DNA of 64,000 bases from Trebouxia sp. TZW2008 (taxonomy: Eukaryota; Chlorophyta; Trebouxiophyceae; Trebouxiales; Trebouxiaceae). The DNA lies in contig BDIU01000014.1 of the NCBI GenBank assembly GCA_002118135.1, positions 124,001 to 188,000 of the forward strand, read 5' to 3'. A program made the position numbers and the translations under genes. Every line of letters starts with the position of its first letter. Positions within the stretch are counted from its first letter, which is position 1. Below are positions 12,191 through 23,566 of this stretch, one piece after another. Below the pieces are notes generated by a model. The model was not told the DNA's origin. It did no database searches and worked only from the letters and a program-made list of their open reading frames with translations.

Positions 12191-15100
12191 ATGGCTTTAT
12201 GGCTCAATCGCAGCATCCAAATGTATCTGCTGCAGATGCTGCTCCACAGCAGTTTGCTTCTGGTCCAGTGTCAGCAGTCTATCTCGACATCAGCAGGAGT
12301 CTTCACTGGCAGTCAGGTGATGCTCTTTTTCAAATGCCATTCAAAGTCTGCAGTCTGCACTAGTGAACTTAGCTTTGATACTTTGATCACAGCTGCGCCA
12401 ATGCAGAACATGAAAACCTGCCCATTGTCTATTCATGGAGCAGGACAAATATAGCCTTCTGACTGCTTTGCTGACAGATTTCTTGTGTGCCTTGCAGCCT
12501 GACAGTTGCGGGTATGGTGTCATTGCTCTGTCAGTCTTTCCAAACGGCCACTTGGCAACTCTGGATAAGGGCAGTCCAGTCCTAGCAGGCCTGCCTCAGG
12601 GCGGCTGTGGAGCTTGCGTCCAGATCACTTGCACAGACCCTGCTGCGGTAAGCATTTCTTCGAGCTGGCCTGCCTTTTGCGGTGTCCTGCCCAGTCCATG
12701 TGAAGCAGTTGCTCTTCAGCAGGTGTCATACTCAAGCAGATGTCATAACTTGAAGGCAAAGCAGGCAACGTGTGACCAATGTGCAATTGGTCTGCAGCAT
12801 TGGGTAAACAAGCTCAACTTGCACAGGCCTGCATGACATTTTTGTGGCTTTTTAATGTGACTTGCAATCATGTGCAAGGGTTGTGCAGTTCAGGCTCTCC
12901 ATACATCACAGCGCAGAACATAGGTACCAGCTCAAGCATGTCGTATAGTTCCAGAGTTGAACAGGCATGCATGACAATCCCTGGACACAAGTGGTGACTG
13001 TCTCTGCCTGCAGGGCGTGTGCAATTCAGGCTCTGCACCCATCACAGTCCAGGTTGTGGCTACCGGCTCAAGTCTGTTTTGCACATACGACCTTTTGCAG
13101 GCCTGCATCACACTTTGGCGCCTGTGTCACATAAGTGTTGACTGTCTGCAGGGGGTGTGCAGTCCAGGCTCTGCACCAGTGACTGTTCAAATTGTGGACA
13201 CTAGCTCCAGTTTGCAGCTCAGCTCTGCAGACATGACGACCCTGTCGTCACAAGGCAACAGACTAGGCCATGTGGGCGTATCCATACAGCAGGTGCTTGT
13301 GCTCTACACCGCGTCTCATCACTGCCAGTGCACTGTGTCACCTCTCATTGTCTGCAGTGTAAGGTATTGCCTCTCATCATTTCCAGACAAATGCACTGCC
13401 TTGCATCATGTTCGTTGACGTGTCTTCTGCTTACACACAAGCTTTGTCACTTAGCTAATCAATCACGCATAGGTGATTTTGTAATAGTATGTTGTGTGCT
13501 GCTTTGCCGTACTAGATACTTGAGTGCAGAGATGCATTGGATGGGAACTTGGCATGTGCAAATCAAACAGCACGTATTGCCTTCAAATGTATAGCATGCC
13601 GGCGCAGCGTTAGCATTTTGCCTTTTGCACAGCAGTTGTCGTGACAGAGCAAGAGGCTTGCCCCTGTATGCAGGTAAACTGCCCAGCAACAGGTTCCATT
13701 GTGGTGCGGCTACAGCAGCTGACTCCAGTGGCAAATGGCTACGCAAAGCTGGCCTTCCTGAATGTGGCTGGAAACAATGGAATCACATCTGTGGCAGTTG
13801 CACCTGCTGGCAGTCAGGTGTGGACTTATCTCATGACTGCTACAACATGTGACAACATTTGCCCATTGTAAGGTGCAACCACATGGACGTATAGTTGTGC
13901 GCATGATTCTCTTAAAGATGACTGCTGAATGTAGCTGGAAGCAACGGCATCACATCTGTGGCAGTTGCACTGGCTGGCAGTCAGGTGTGAGTCATCCTCA
14001 TGATTGCTTACACTCTTGCTCCATTTCTGCGCTGTGACATGCAGCAACATGCACATACAGCTGCATCGAGCTCCACTGTTTGACATGAAGCATATTTGCT
14101 TGCAAATGGAAGGTGATCTGGTGTAGCTGCTAGCGAGTGGACAAGCCGAGTGCAGTGTGTACAAGGCATCAAGGATTGTACAGGCATGAGGTTTGAGCTT
14201 TGAAGCTTTGCTGCAAGCACAGGGCATTTAGATGTGCAGTGCTCGTGCTTTTGCAATCAAGCTATTGAATGCAAATCATGCGCAGTCAAATTGCATGCCC
14301 ACGTGCTTGTCAAATGAATGCTGCTTGAAACAAGCAATGCCTGACGTGCCGCACTTTTGCTGTATGCAGAATGCAGCACAACTCAAGAATACATATGGGG
14401 CAACCTGGGAGGGCAGTCTGCCAACCGCCCCTCCGCTTGATCTGCTCATCTCTGACGGAAGTCAGCAGCTATTGCTCAGGTGATTGTTTTCAGTGTTCAG
14501 AACTGCTCAAGTCTTCTTGTGCTCTGCGTTGACATCATTACATTGGGGCCAGCGGCTGTGCTGACTTTCTGCAATGCTGTGACATTCTTTTGCATGCTGC
14601 TTAACTGTGCACTACAGGTGCTTTGCTGCAGCTTTGGATTGCAAAATTACAACGTGATTGTGTACAGACAGCACGCACCAGCAGGCAGATCATCCTCACA
14701 GAAACATGTGTGTTATGTAGCGACGTCATCACTGCCAGCACTACGGCTGGCGACATATCAACCTCCATGCAGTTCACAGCAGCAGGCAACTTGGCTTCAG
14801 GTGCAGCCAGCATGTCCACAGTGACAACAGGTAGGTCTGCACCCATCTCTTTGTCATATGCTGAATTATAGCATATCTGCACTCCACTGTTGAGAACTTG
14901 CCAACAATCCCCCCCAGGTCTCTGTTGGTGGACTGCCATTAGTCACAGCATCATGTGCTTGGCTTGTTGCATTTCTGTGCTCTGCAGCACATTATGCTCA
15001 GGCTGCACAGGCATCTAGCAGCAATGCAACAGCTGTTGCTGTGACCATTTGAGCTATGCATGTAAGGCTAGTCTAGTAATGCCATGCAACATTTATTGCT

Positions 15101-17956
15101 TCATTGATTAGCTATGCATGCGAGGCTAGTCTGATGGTGTGACCGCATGACTCAGGCATGCACTCTGGTGGGGGGATCATTAGCTATGCATGTGAGGCTA
15201 GTCTGGTGGTGCAGTGCAACAGTTGCTGTGTTCATTAGCTACGCATGTGAGGCTAGTCTGGTGGTGGACCAGTGTGACTTGATTGCATGTACTTGATCTA
15301 GGCGCTGTCAGCAGGAGCCTCTTGGCAAATGCAGCTTTTCAAGCCCTGCAAGAGTATGTTGAGCATCAAGCTGCCTCAGGTATGCAGCCTTGCATTGCCC
15401 CTCGTTTTCTTTGTCCCCTGTAAGAAAGGCATAAGGGTCTCTTAGCTGCAGCTCTCAGCCCTTGGCATTGAGGTTTCTGCCCACTGCCCTCCGCTCTCTG
15501 CCCTCTGCCCTCTGCCCTTCTTCTCTTTGCCCTCTGGCAATTGCCCTCTGCCCTGAGCCCTGTCCTCTGCCCTGCCCAATCCTGCATCGATTTGCAGCAG
15601 TGGCTGCATCCTGCCCACTGCCTCTCCCCTCAAAGATCATGAACTAGGCCTCATGGGTTGCATACTTGAGGTGCTCACCAAGATGCTGCCTTTATTTTGT
15701 GGTTTAGTGCGTTATCATAGATAGAATACAGCAGCCTCTGCGTGTATCAGCAACTGTGTATGACATCAGCACCTTTCTGATGTTGCTGTCTCATGCAGCA
15801 TTTACTGATTGTAGCAACAAGGTGCAGGCTGAAAGGTGTCAAGATGTCATCTATGTTGCAACAAATGCAGGTGCAAACACACCTTCACCACTTGCATCCC
15901 CAGCAGCGTCACCCTTGCCAGCTGTAACCCTGACCCCAAGCCCCTCCCCAATCACGACCCCATCACCAACCATGACAGTCAGCCCCAGTCAATCTCCAAC
16001 TGCAAACCTGACAGCAGTAGCATCACCAGAGCAATCCCCATCACCAACAACGACACCAACACCATCTCCTACAGCTTCTGCAGTACAGTCACCTGCCACT
16101 GTCAGCCCTTCAGGGGCATTGCCTAGTGCTGCACCACCTAGCCCTTCAGGAGCCTTGCCTGGGGCTGCACCGCCCAGCCCTGCCCCTGGCTCCCCAGAGC
16201 CCCTGCCTGCCACTGCCCCCACAGGCCCCCTGTTTGACTTGGCGGCGGCAGCTGCTCAGAAGTCATGCCCAACCATATTTGAAACGCTGCAGCTGTCACC
16301 AGACCTGACATCCTGGGTGAATCTCATTCAGGTCAGAGCAAAAATGACTTTGCCTGTTATGCAAAGAGTGCTTTGTTGAGAGCAATGTATTCTTGCTGTG
16401 TTTGCACCTTTGCCAAGAGCACAAAGACGGTCTGGCATGCGTTTCCCTGCTGCGCCCAAATGCCAGTTTTCTGAAGCAGTGTCAGCTATCAGTGACTTCG
16501 CGAGCTTTGACATCTGTTGCTTATGCATTGAGTGGATAAGGGCTACTCAAACAGCACTGTCATGATGTTTGCTTTGGCTGCAAATTTGCAACCTGAACTT
16601 GCATGTTGCCAACCTGGCCTGCAACCATGAAAGCTTTGAGCTATCATGGTGGGTAATCAACTGACCCTGGTCTGATTGTTGCAGGGCAAGGGACTGCAGA
16701 ACAATCTCAATGGCAACAATCAGGGCATCACGATGTTTGCGCCCATCAATAACGCCTTCTCAGAGCCTCTTCTTGCAGTGCGTTTGTCTCCTACTGCTGT
16801 GCCCTTCAAACTTTGAATGCTTGCTTCTTGCCTTATTGCTGTGCATTGGCTGCTGATGTTGTGTCTGCCGGCTGCATCAATTCTGCATGCATGGCTCATC
16901 AGGCAAGTGCCTTTCATGCTGATGCAACGAGATTGTTCCAGTCATCTTATGACCTTGATGTGTTGCTTCCTGCACCTCAACTCTGTGCTGACATTTTGAC
17001 AGTCTTGCTGCTCAGCACTGCTTGCTGTGACATACTCAGCTAGCGCTCTGAGCTGTTCGTCCCTGTGCCTACCTGTCATGTTGCTCCTGTGCCTTCTGCT
17101 CTGTGCTGTGCATCTGTCCTGCTGACAACAATGGTGCCGGACTCTGCTGGTCTGCAAACCTGGCGTGTCTCATGCACTCTATGGTGCTTCTGTCTACATG
17201 CATTTTGGCAAACATGACCCAAATCACGTCTGGTTCTAGCAAGTGAATGCTTGTGCAGGGCATTGCTGGTCTTGATAATGCTCAGACCATCTTGGACCTG
17301 ACAAACTCCATTCCTGATATCATCAGTGACCTGTTGGGCTACTCTGTTGTGCCTCAGCAGCTGCAACAGAATCAGCTGCAAGCAGGGGAAATGTTCAACA
17401 CCACCAATGTGGTCAAGACAGGCAGTGGTGTGAACGGCGTTCCTGCTTACATCCCCATTGAAATCAAGACAACCAACACAATGACACAGGTTGGTGAGCT
17501 AGCTGTGGACTTGACTGCATATGCAAGTAATGCACAGTGTCCTGCTGAAACCCACAGCACAAGAGGACAACGCAAGCAGCTGCCATTTCTTGCTTGACTT
17601 CATTGAACTCAGTCTCGGTGAGTGGAAAGATTTGATTGAGCGACGCGTCAGCATTTTTTGAAGGCATGGTCGATGTGGATGATGATTGCATGCTGGCTGA
17701 CTTGCAGGTGGAGGGAGTAGGCAGTATATCAACCATTCTACAGCCAAACATTCAAGCGTGCGGCTCCGTTATCCACCTTGTCAGCAACGTGCTGCTGCCA
17801 TTCAATGTCAGGACTTTCAACTTACCCACACAAACCCCCAGCAGTCCTGCGGCTGAGGCTTCACCAACTGGCAGTTCACCTACTTCACCCACCTCACCAT
17901 CTGCTACTTCACCAGTCTCACCAGCAGGCACACCAGCAACAGCTGTTTCAGGCTGA
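12191..17956 (+). CDS. expansin-like protein fused to FAS1 domain (secreted)
   Basis: Eleven exons join in frame: 12191-12316, 12498-12647, 13152-13292, 13674-13817, 14370-14479, 14682-14830, 15302-15379, 15799-16331, 16685-16777, 17259-17489 and 17708-17956, giving 667 aa. Exon 1 is a signal peptide (MYLLQMLLHSSLLLVQC). Residues about 43-139 form a double-psi beta-barrel like expansin domain 1: PDSCGYG, GGCGACVQITC, then PVTVQIVDTSS, whose Asp fits the conserved expansin Asp. The usual HFD motif is replaced (LQLSSADM). Residues about 140-235 match the expansin C-terminal CBM63 domain: GSIVVRLQQL, LNVAGNNGITSVAV, LKNTYGATWEGSLP. A Pro/Ser/Thr linker (about 325-455) leads to a FAS1 domain (ITMFAPINNAF; SVIHLVSNVLLPF) and an SP-rich tail. 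Expansins loosen polysaccharide walls non-hydrolytically; FAS1 mediates adhesion. That the two form one protein rests on exon phases, not on transcript data. Two adjacent genes is the alternative. Confidence 0.78.
12826..13230 (+). repeat. tandem triplication of expansin exon 3 and its acceptor
   Basis: A unit of about 136 bp occurs three times, starting near 12826, 13098 minus 135 (12963) and 13098. Each has a CAGGC.TGCAT.ACA lead, a TG.C.TGCAGG-like acceptor and a start of exon coding for VCxxGSxPxTxQ. Copy 1 begins near 12878, copy 2 near 13014, copy 3 at 13152. Only copy 3 continues as an intact exon with a donor; copies 1 and 2 lose frame or donor, so they are ghost exons. Confidence 0.8.
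13857..13990 (+). pseudogene. ghost copy of expansin exon 4
   Basis: The sequence from about 13915 to 13986 repeats the 3' half of exon 4, coding LNVAGSNGITSVAVA then LAGSQV and a stop. The weaker similarity upstream (13857-13915) suggests the whole exon was duplicated. The open exon is 13674-13817; this copy would terminate the protein if included. Confidence 0.7.
15052..15260 (+). repeat. four intronic repeats of AGCTATGCATG-type unit
   Basis: Copies of an element reading AGCTATGCATGTGAGGCTAG then TCTGGTGGTG start near 15052, 15110, 15182 and 15237, spaced 55-72 bp. They fill the intron between exons 6 and 7 of the expansin-FAS1 gene. Confidence 0.8.
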
Positions 17957-18519
17957 ACAACCGACAGATATCTGCAGATTCTGCAGTGCTTGTTCACGCT
18001 GAGACTAGGCAGTGCAGAAGACCATTAGGGGGCTGTTCAAGCTTTGATGAGCTTTTTGAAGCTTATTACTACTTGGAGTGATGTGTGAAGGGTCACAGTC
18101 AAGGACACAAGTTGATGATTGTGGGTGTTGACCTTGTTAATGACACAGCTGGCCTAGGCCTAGCATGAAACAGACTGCAATGAGGGGACCATGAAAACAG
18201 ACTTGGGCTAGAATCTATCTGATGACTTACAGAGTTTGCATGAACAGTAGCTGAAGTGCAAAGTCACGACGTTCAAGTTGGCTGCTATTGTCAGCATGTC
18301 TTTCACGAAAGCAAACCAGGCAGTACGCTCACAGTTGATCTAGCCAGGGCACAGTATTGATAGCTGACAAGCACGCCAGCATGATCACAATCCTTCAAGC
18401 TGTCCCTGAGCACAATGATAGGTTGTCCTTCTGATGCCATGCTTCCTGTGGAAGAATATGCTTCTGTCTAGGAATAAGAAGCTGAGATTGCAAGTTGTTT
18501 GCCAAGGCCTCAAGTGCAC

Positions 18520-18755
18520 ACAGGGTGAATCTTGACGTTTGGCTAAAAGGCTGATCTGCTAATAAGTCCATCACAGAATCTGCTTATACATGCAAGCCAT
18601 CAGCGATGACTGATTGTAGATGATTACAAGCACAGCAGGCAGCACTAAGCATGACACAACTCGCTGGATCATGACCTGCCTCAAAGTAATGGAAGAAGTG
18701 GATGCTGCCAACCCTGGTGGAATTGGTGTGTTGTTTCACCTCAGACGGTGTAGGT
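18520..18755 (+). pseudogene. decayed partial copy of kinase-like gene exon 3 region
   Basis: From the motif GGTGAATCTTGAC onward this segment parallels 19670-19965: an intron piece (CAGAATCTGCTTAT, GCAAGCCATCAGCGAT) followed by exon sequence coding DTTRWIMTCLKVxEEVDAAN then PxGIGVLF. Small indels shorten the intron part. The copy stops after TTGTTTCA, where the intact gene continues. It lies about 1.2 kb upstream of the intact exon. Confidence 0.8.
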
Positions 18756-19004
18756 ATTAGCAAGTAGCTAGCAAGATGAGGATAGACAGCGAGAAGGCTG
18801 CCCAGTTGTTGAAGCTGTGTGTACCGTTTTCCCTATTCGATGTTCAAGCTTGGTCTCCACAGACCAATGCGATCCAGCTGGTCATGGTGCATTTCGCGAC
18901 CGCTTCAGCTCTAGTCGGTCCAGCAGGTGTTCTAGCTCGTCAAAGGAGCTACTTCAAGTCGATATTCGACTGCTGGAGTTGCGCGCCACTGCTTACACTG
19001 CAGG

Positions 19005-22000
19005 ATGACAAGCTATAGCCCGCTGGAAGCCTTGCGGCTGGACATAGTAAAGGTCTCCGTACGTATAGACGAGGTGGATCAAGAGCTTACTGCAGCACAA
19101 CAATCTGGTCTAGCAGCTACAGTGTCCTACCTTAGGGACTCTTTGCTAGAGCTACGCAAGGAGAAGAATGAGCTACGTAAGCAGGAGACTATTCTTTTGC
19201 AAGCCAACGTGCCAGGTCAGTGTTCTGCACCACATAAGCCTGTGCTTAGTTTGTGTTTTGGCAAGGTGTTCTCTCAGGTGCATCACTTGGGACTACACAT
19301 CCATGGCTGATATGGCAGACCATCTTTGTTGCTTGGGAGTCAAGCTGGCTGCACCTCACCATATTTTCATATTCTTTGCTGTGCAAGGTCTGCAGGAGTA
19401 GGGGTAGCTGATACCATCACAAGTGATCGGCAGGTTGCTCAACAGCTACTGAAGTTGCCGCTAGAGCAGGAGCCTCTTGGCGCGGCAGGCTTTGGAACCT
19501 TCTTGTTCAAGGCTCAGTTTCGACTACCTGTGTCAGCTCGTCCTTTCCAGCTTGTTAAGGCTCATGATCCTGAGTTGGCAGATGCGTTGTACTTGTGCGG
19601 TGATTGTCGCATAAGAGCAGCAATAAGCAATGCTATACAGCTGTCAGAAAGCATGCTTGGTAAGTCCACCCTGGGTGAATCTTGACAGTTGGCTGAGAGG
19701 CTGATACTGCTGATCAGTCATCGCAGAATCTGCTTATCAATGCAAGCCATCAGCGATATTTGGTTGCGGGCACAATAAGGAATGTTGAGGGTGAATTTGT
19801 TGCAGTATTTGAATTTGGATGCAGCCATTTCATTGGTCTCGATTGCAGGCATAGCAGGCAGCACTGAGCAAGACACAACTCGTTGGATCATGACTTGCCT
19901 CAAAGTAATAGAAGAAGTGGATGCTGCCAACCCTAATGGAATTGGCGTGTTGTTTCAATGGAATTCATTAAACAAGGGTGTATCATACACGGTGTCAAAG
20001 GTATAACTCCCTTCCAAACCCAACAAAGGTGTTGCAAGGCGTATCTCCCGTGCAAAGTTGGCTCATAGCTGAGAATCCAAAGTACAGTCCTGTTGTGTGC
20101 CGTTTGTGCAACTGAAAGATCTCTTGACCTACATGCTTGGACCTTGCTTGCTGGCTCACAGGCTGCTTCCGTCTGTGAATGACATGCATCACTCACCCAC
20201 CCCTCTGCCAATCCACTAGACATCATACACACTGTACAACGGCACCTTGTGTAGCGTCAAGCAGCTATTGGTGCCACAAACTCCAGGGCTTTGTGTACCA
20301 TCTCGGCATGTCAATGCCCTCTCCATATATGCTCATTCACCATTTATCTGTAATATACCCTACAGCAGGCAGGAAGCTGTTGGTCGAATGCAATCAGGTG
20401 TTGCTTACACTTGTGCTATGCAGAGTGCGTCTGGCAATGGAGCAGCTCAAGTGGACACCGTTGCCAATGCCTTTTGTCTCAGTCTCTTCTTTGGTGAGCA
20501 CAAAGTGCTTCGAGACCAAGGTCTGGAACACTCTTGGAAAGATTTGGAGATCAAGTTGAGATCAGGATATCCACCTCTATTCTATGGACAGATTCCATAC
20601 TTGCCGGTGTATGCCGCTGCTGGTGTGCAAATCCAGTTTGGCTGTCTGATGCCAGGTGGCCAGGTATCAGCCTATGTTGCTCGCTGTGATTCTCCTCCCC
20701 TTGAGGGTTGTTGCAGTGTTGTTGAAGAACGTCAACAATAACGCAAGGAAGTCATGTCTATGACTCTGCGCCCCCCCCACGCTGTCTTCGTTCATCATGC
20801 TTTGGCAAAAACCCTTATTTGCATGTCAATTTACTTGATCTCTTGTGAGTCTGATACATCACACGCGTACCAGGCTCATGGGTTGGCAAGTATTATCCTG
20901 TTACACATGCGTGCTCAATTGTGTACATATCAGGTCCTTTTGCAAATCATTATACCTTTGACCAGCTTTGATATTGGATTGTGCTGCAGGTGGAGCGTGT
21001 AGGCCCAATTCTGAGTGTTTCCAAATTTCATGATCGCATATGTCTGTGCCAAGCTCTGGTGAATGTGGTGAAGTATCTGACTTTGTCTGTGAAACATGCT
21101 CCTGTGCTCACAGAGCGTGTACCTCTCTATCAGCCAATCCAACGTCTGCATGGCACCAGAATCACTCTGACTGGCGAAGCAGCAATCAAGGACATCAGCA
21201 ATTCTGGCGCATTCTATCTGGAATTTGGAAACAGCTTTATGGCCATCAAGGTATTTTCCAATGCACATCATAATGTGTGCTAAGCACTGTAGAACTCCCG
21301 TTGTCGCATCAAACGTGGAGTTATACATTGCTCCGCTCTGAGGAGCATCACATTGCATGGACCCCTAACCTGCCACAATTTCGAGCCAATTGGCAACCTT
21401 GAGGCTCTTTCTTGGCAAGGCATGTGGTAGTCAGATGGCTTTACATGCCTATATCAACCGCCATGGCATGCTCAGGTTGTCATGTGTTGTGCAGGCTGCA
21501 CATCTACGTGCGCAATCATGCGACTCTCTAGTGCATCACAGCTCTGTGGAGGAGATTAGTATGAGAAAGCGTTTTCCTGATGGGACGTCAACAAACAAGC
21601 TCAGGGTAAAGCCACTGTCCTCTTCACATTGGACACACAGTTTATGGAAGCACAAGACATGTTATGTTTCTCACCTACTTATGTTTAGTCTTTAGCTGAG
21701 TTTAACACCAAATTGAATGTGACATCAGGTGGAGATGACAAGGCTTGGCTACCCACGCACATCAGTCATCACATTCTCAGAGCAAGACATGAAGTTGGCC
21801 ATCAAGGCATGCTTGAGAGCTTGTGCTCACATGCATGCTGCCAAACCCACGCCTATTTGCCACTGCGATGTACGCTTGGCGAATGTGTTTCGGGACCCCC
21901 AACCTTTCCTGGCAGATCTTGAGATGGCACATTTCTCCCCTTGGCAGGTTACGGTACAAGCTTAACTATTTACCAATGCATACATTGATTGCGCAAGCTC

Positions 22001-22229
22001 AAGGTCGGCAGCTGCTGTTCAGGTCCCCCCAAATTTCTCTCTCAAGGATTGGGACAAAGGTACCCTGGATGACATGGGGCAGTACACTCCAGAAAGTGAC
22101 ACGTACCAGATTGGCGTGATGCTGCTGAAGTTTGAGGGTCTGTCGGCAGCCAGCAGAGCATTTGCTCTTAAACTGAAATCCAAGTCCCTCTCTGCAGCTG
22201 CTGCCGCTGAAGATCCCTACTTGTTTTAG
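19005..22229 (+). CDS. orphan protein-kinase-like protein with N-terminal coiled coil
   Basis: Eight exons join in frame: 19005-19215, 19396-19659, 19849-20000, 20373-20663, 20990-21250, 21495-21605, 21729-21947 and 22023-22229, giving 571 aa. Residues 1-70 are charged and helical (VDQELTAAQQ, LLELRKEKNELRKQE), a likely coiled coil. The middle (71-430) is not recognised. The last about 140 residues resemble a protein-kinase C-lobe: helix E (LAIKACLRACAHMHAAKP), an HCD catalytic loop H475-C-D477 with N482, ADLE as a DFG-like metal site (D493), and YTPESDTYQIGVML as the helix F region. The N-lobe Gly loop and Lys were not located, so activity is uncertain. A distant link to Crinkler-type or FunK1-type kinases is conceivable but unproven. 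An upstream start near 18776 in another frame is possible. Confidence 0.72.
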
Positions 22230-22860
22230 TCCATCTTAGATGACACATCTTGAAGGTCTCTCCCAAGGTCTAGCAACCCTTTGGCATGAGCCGACCTGTG
22301 AGTATCAAACTTGTGAGTTGAGCGGTCGATTGTTAGGTTTTGCTACTACATCTGGCTCTTGCCTTGAGTGCCCCGCAGTACAGTGTCGGTGGTCAAACCG
22401 AGCTTTGCGCAACTCACTCTATTTATCTTCAATGGCATACCAATCAAGTGCCTTGTACCGGTTACATTAATGTGTATTGTGTGTCACGTACACGTGTACA
22501 TAGCCTATGCATGTTGCGATAAGCCTATGTTTACAACTTGCTGCAAACATAGATGAATCTTGCTCAAAAGCAGTCAAATGAAGTTGACAGCGTGGGTGTG
22601 CACAGCAATGCGTTGCAGTGTGTCGCACAGCGCTTGCCTACCATGTGTATATACAATATCTGGATCTTGGTTGCTTGTCAAGCCTTGCACATCGGTGTAC
22701 CCTGAGAGGAACCCTTGACATCCCAGGTTTGAACAGCTTTAGTGTGCGTGACCACATTGAAAACTAGCATACTCGCTGAAATTCTGTCCCTAGCCGATGC
22801 AGGCATACTGAACGAGAAATGGTGGGCAAGCGATGAAATGGCAGTCAGAGTAGTCTATTT
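22230..22860. other. intergenic, nothing recognised
   Basis: This is the downstream flank of the kinase-like gene and the region before the minus-strand formin-like segment. No splice-supported coding was seen. Confidence 0.4.
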
Positions 22861-22869
22861 TGTACGTCC

Positions 22870-23566
22870 TGCAAGTTTGGCAACAGCCACATCAAAATTG
22901 TCAGCAAGAGCAAGTATGCTATCTAACAAAGCAAAAAGCTTGAAATCTGAAGGCTCACCAAGCAGCAAAGCAAGACCTTTCACACTCTGCTGTGTCCGGT
23001 ATGCTTGCTTTGTTATCTCAGCCATCTGCTTCTGAGCATTGACCACAAAAATCACCCACCACCTTGCTGAACGCATGTTCCTCATCAGCAACATCTGAGC
23101 ATGTCAGCTGCAGCTGCACATGAGGCATAGTTGGCTCTTGTGCCCCATCAGCTTCGAGTCTGTTTTCAGCCTCCGAGTGAGCATTTGGAACAAAGCCACA
23201 TGCAATGCCGTTGCGGTTTGTCGTGCGGCCCGCAGCCAAGGCAGCCTTTCGATTCTCGATAGCCCTTTGAACAAGCTTCTGCATTAGAGGATTCTTAGCC
23301 AGCCAACCCATCCCACCCGCCAACCCCGCTGAGAGTAATCTCCTGATCAGCTGCAGGCGCCTGTGATAATGGCCACGAGACGCTTTCATTCCTTTTTGAA
23401 TGGCTAATGCACCAACAGCAGGCTTGGTGTCACTGCCCCCCCTGCCTGAGAGTGCAAGCTCCAGCTTGACAACGGGTCCACCGGCCTTGAGCTCAGTGCC
23501 TGCTGCTGCAACCCCAAGATCCACTGCCTTCAGGGCCTCCTGCATCTCACCTTGCAAGCAACACAT
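22870..23566 (-). CDS. formin-like FH2 domain, C-terminal part (partial, possible frameshift)
   Basis: A minus-strand frame from 23566 reads GEMQEALKAVDLGVAAAGTE and continues to DEEHAFSKVVGDF near 23050. After a one-base shift in a run of five T (plus-strand A run at 23047-23051) it continues NAQKQMAEITKQAYRTQQSV and LALLLGEPSDFKLFALLDSI then LALADNFDVAVAKL, ending near 22875. The order fits the end of an FH2 domain: a D-x-F...F segment, a helix, a YFGEDP-like LLGEP turn, then an F-rich helix with a final FxxA. FH2 domains nucleate actin filaments. The large insertion between residues about 30 and 150 of this segment is unlike typical formins. Upstream exons were not found. The frame break may be a sequencing indel, a small unrecognised intron, or decay. 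Confidence 0.4.

Noticed and set aside
19005..22229. Idea that the kinase-like gene is a virus-derived insertion
   Set aside because: It has seven ordinary spliceosomal introns and the same base composition as its neighbours, so nothing in the sequence points to a viral origin.
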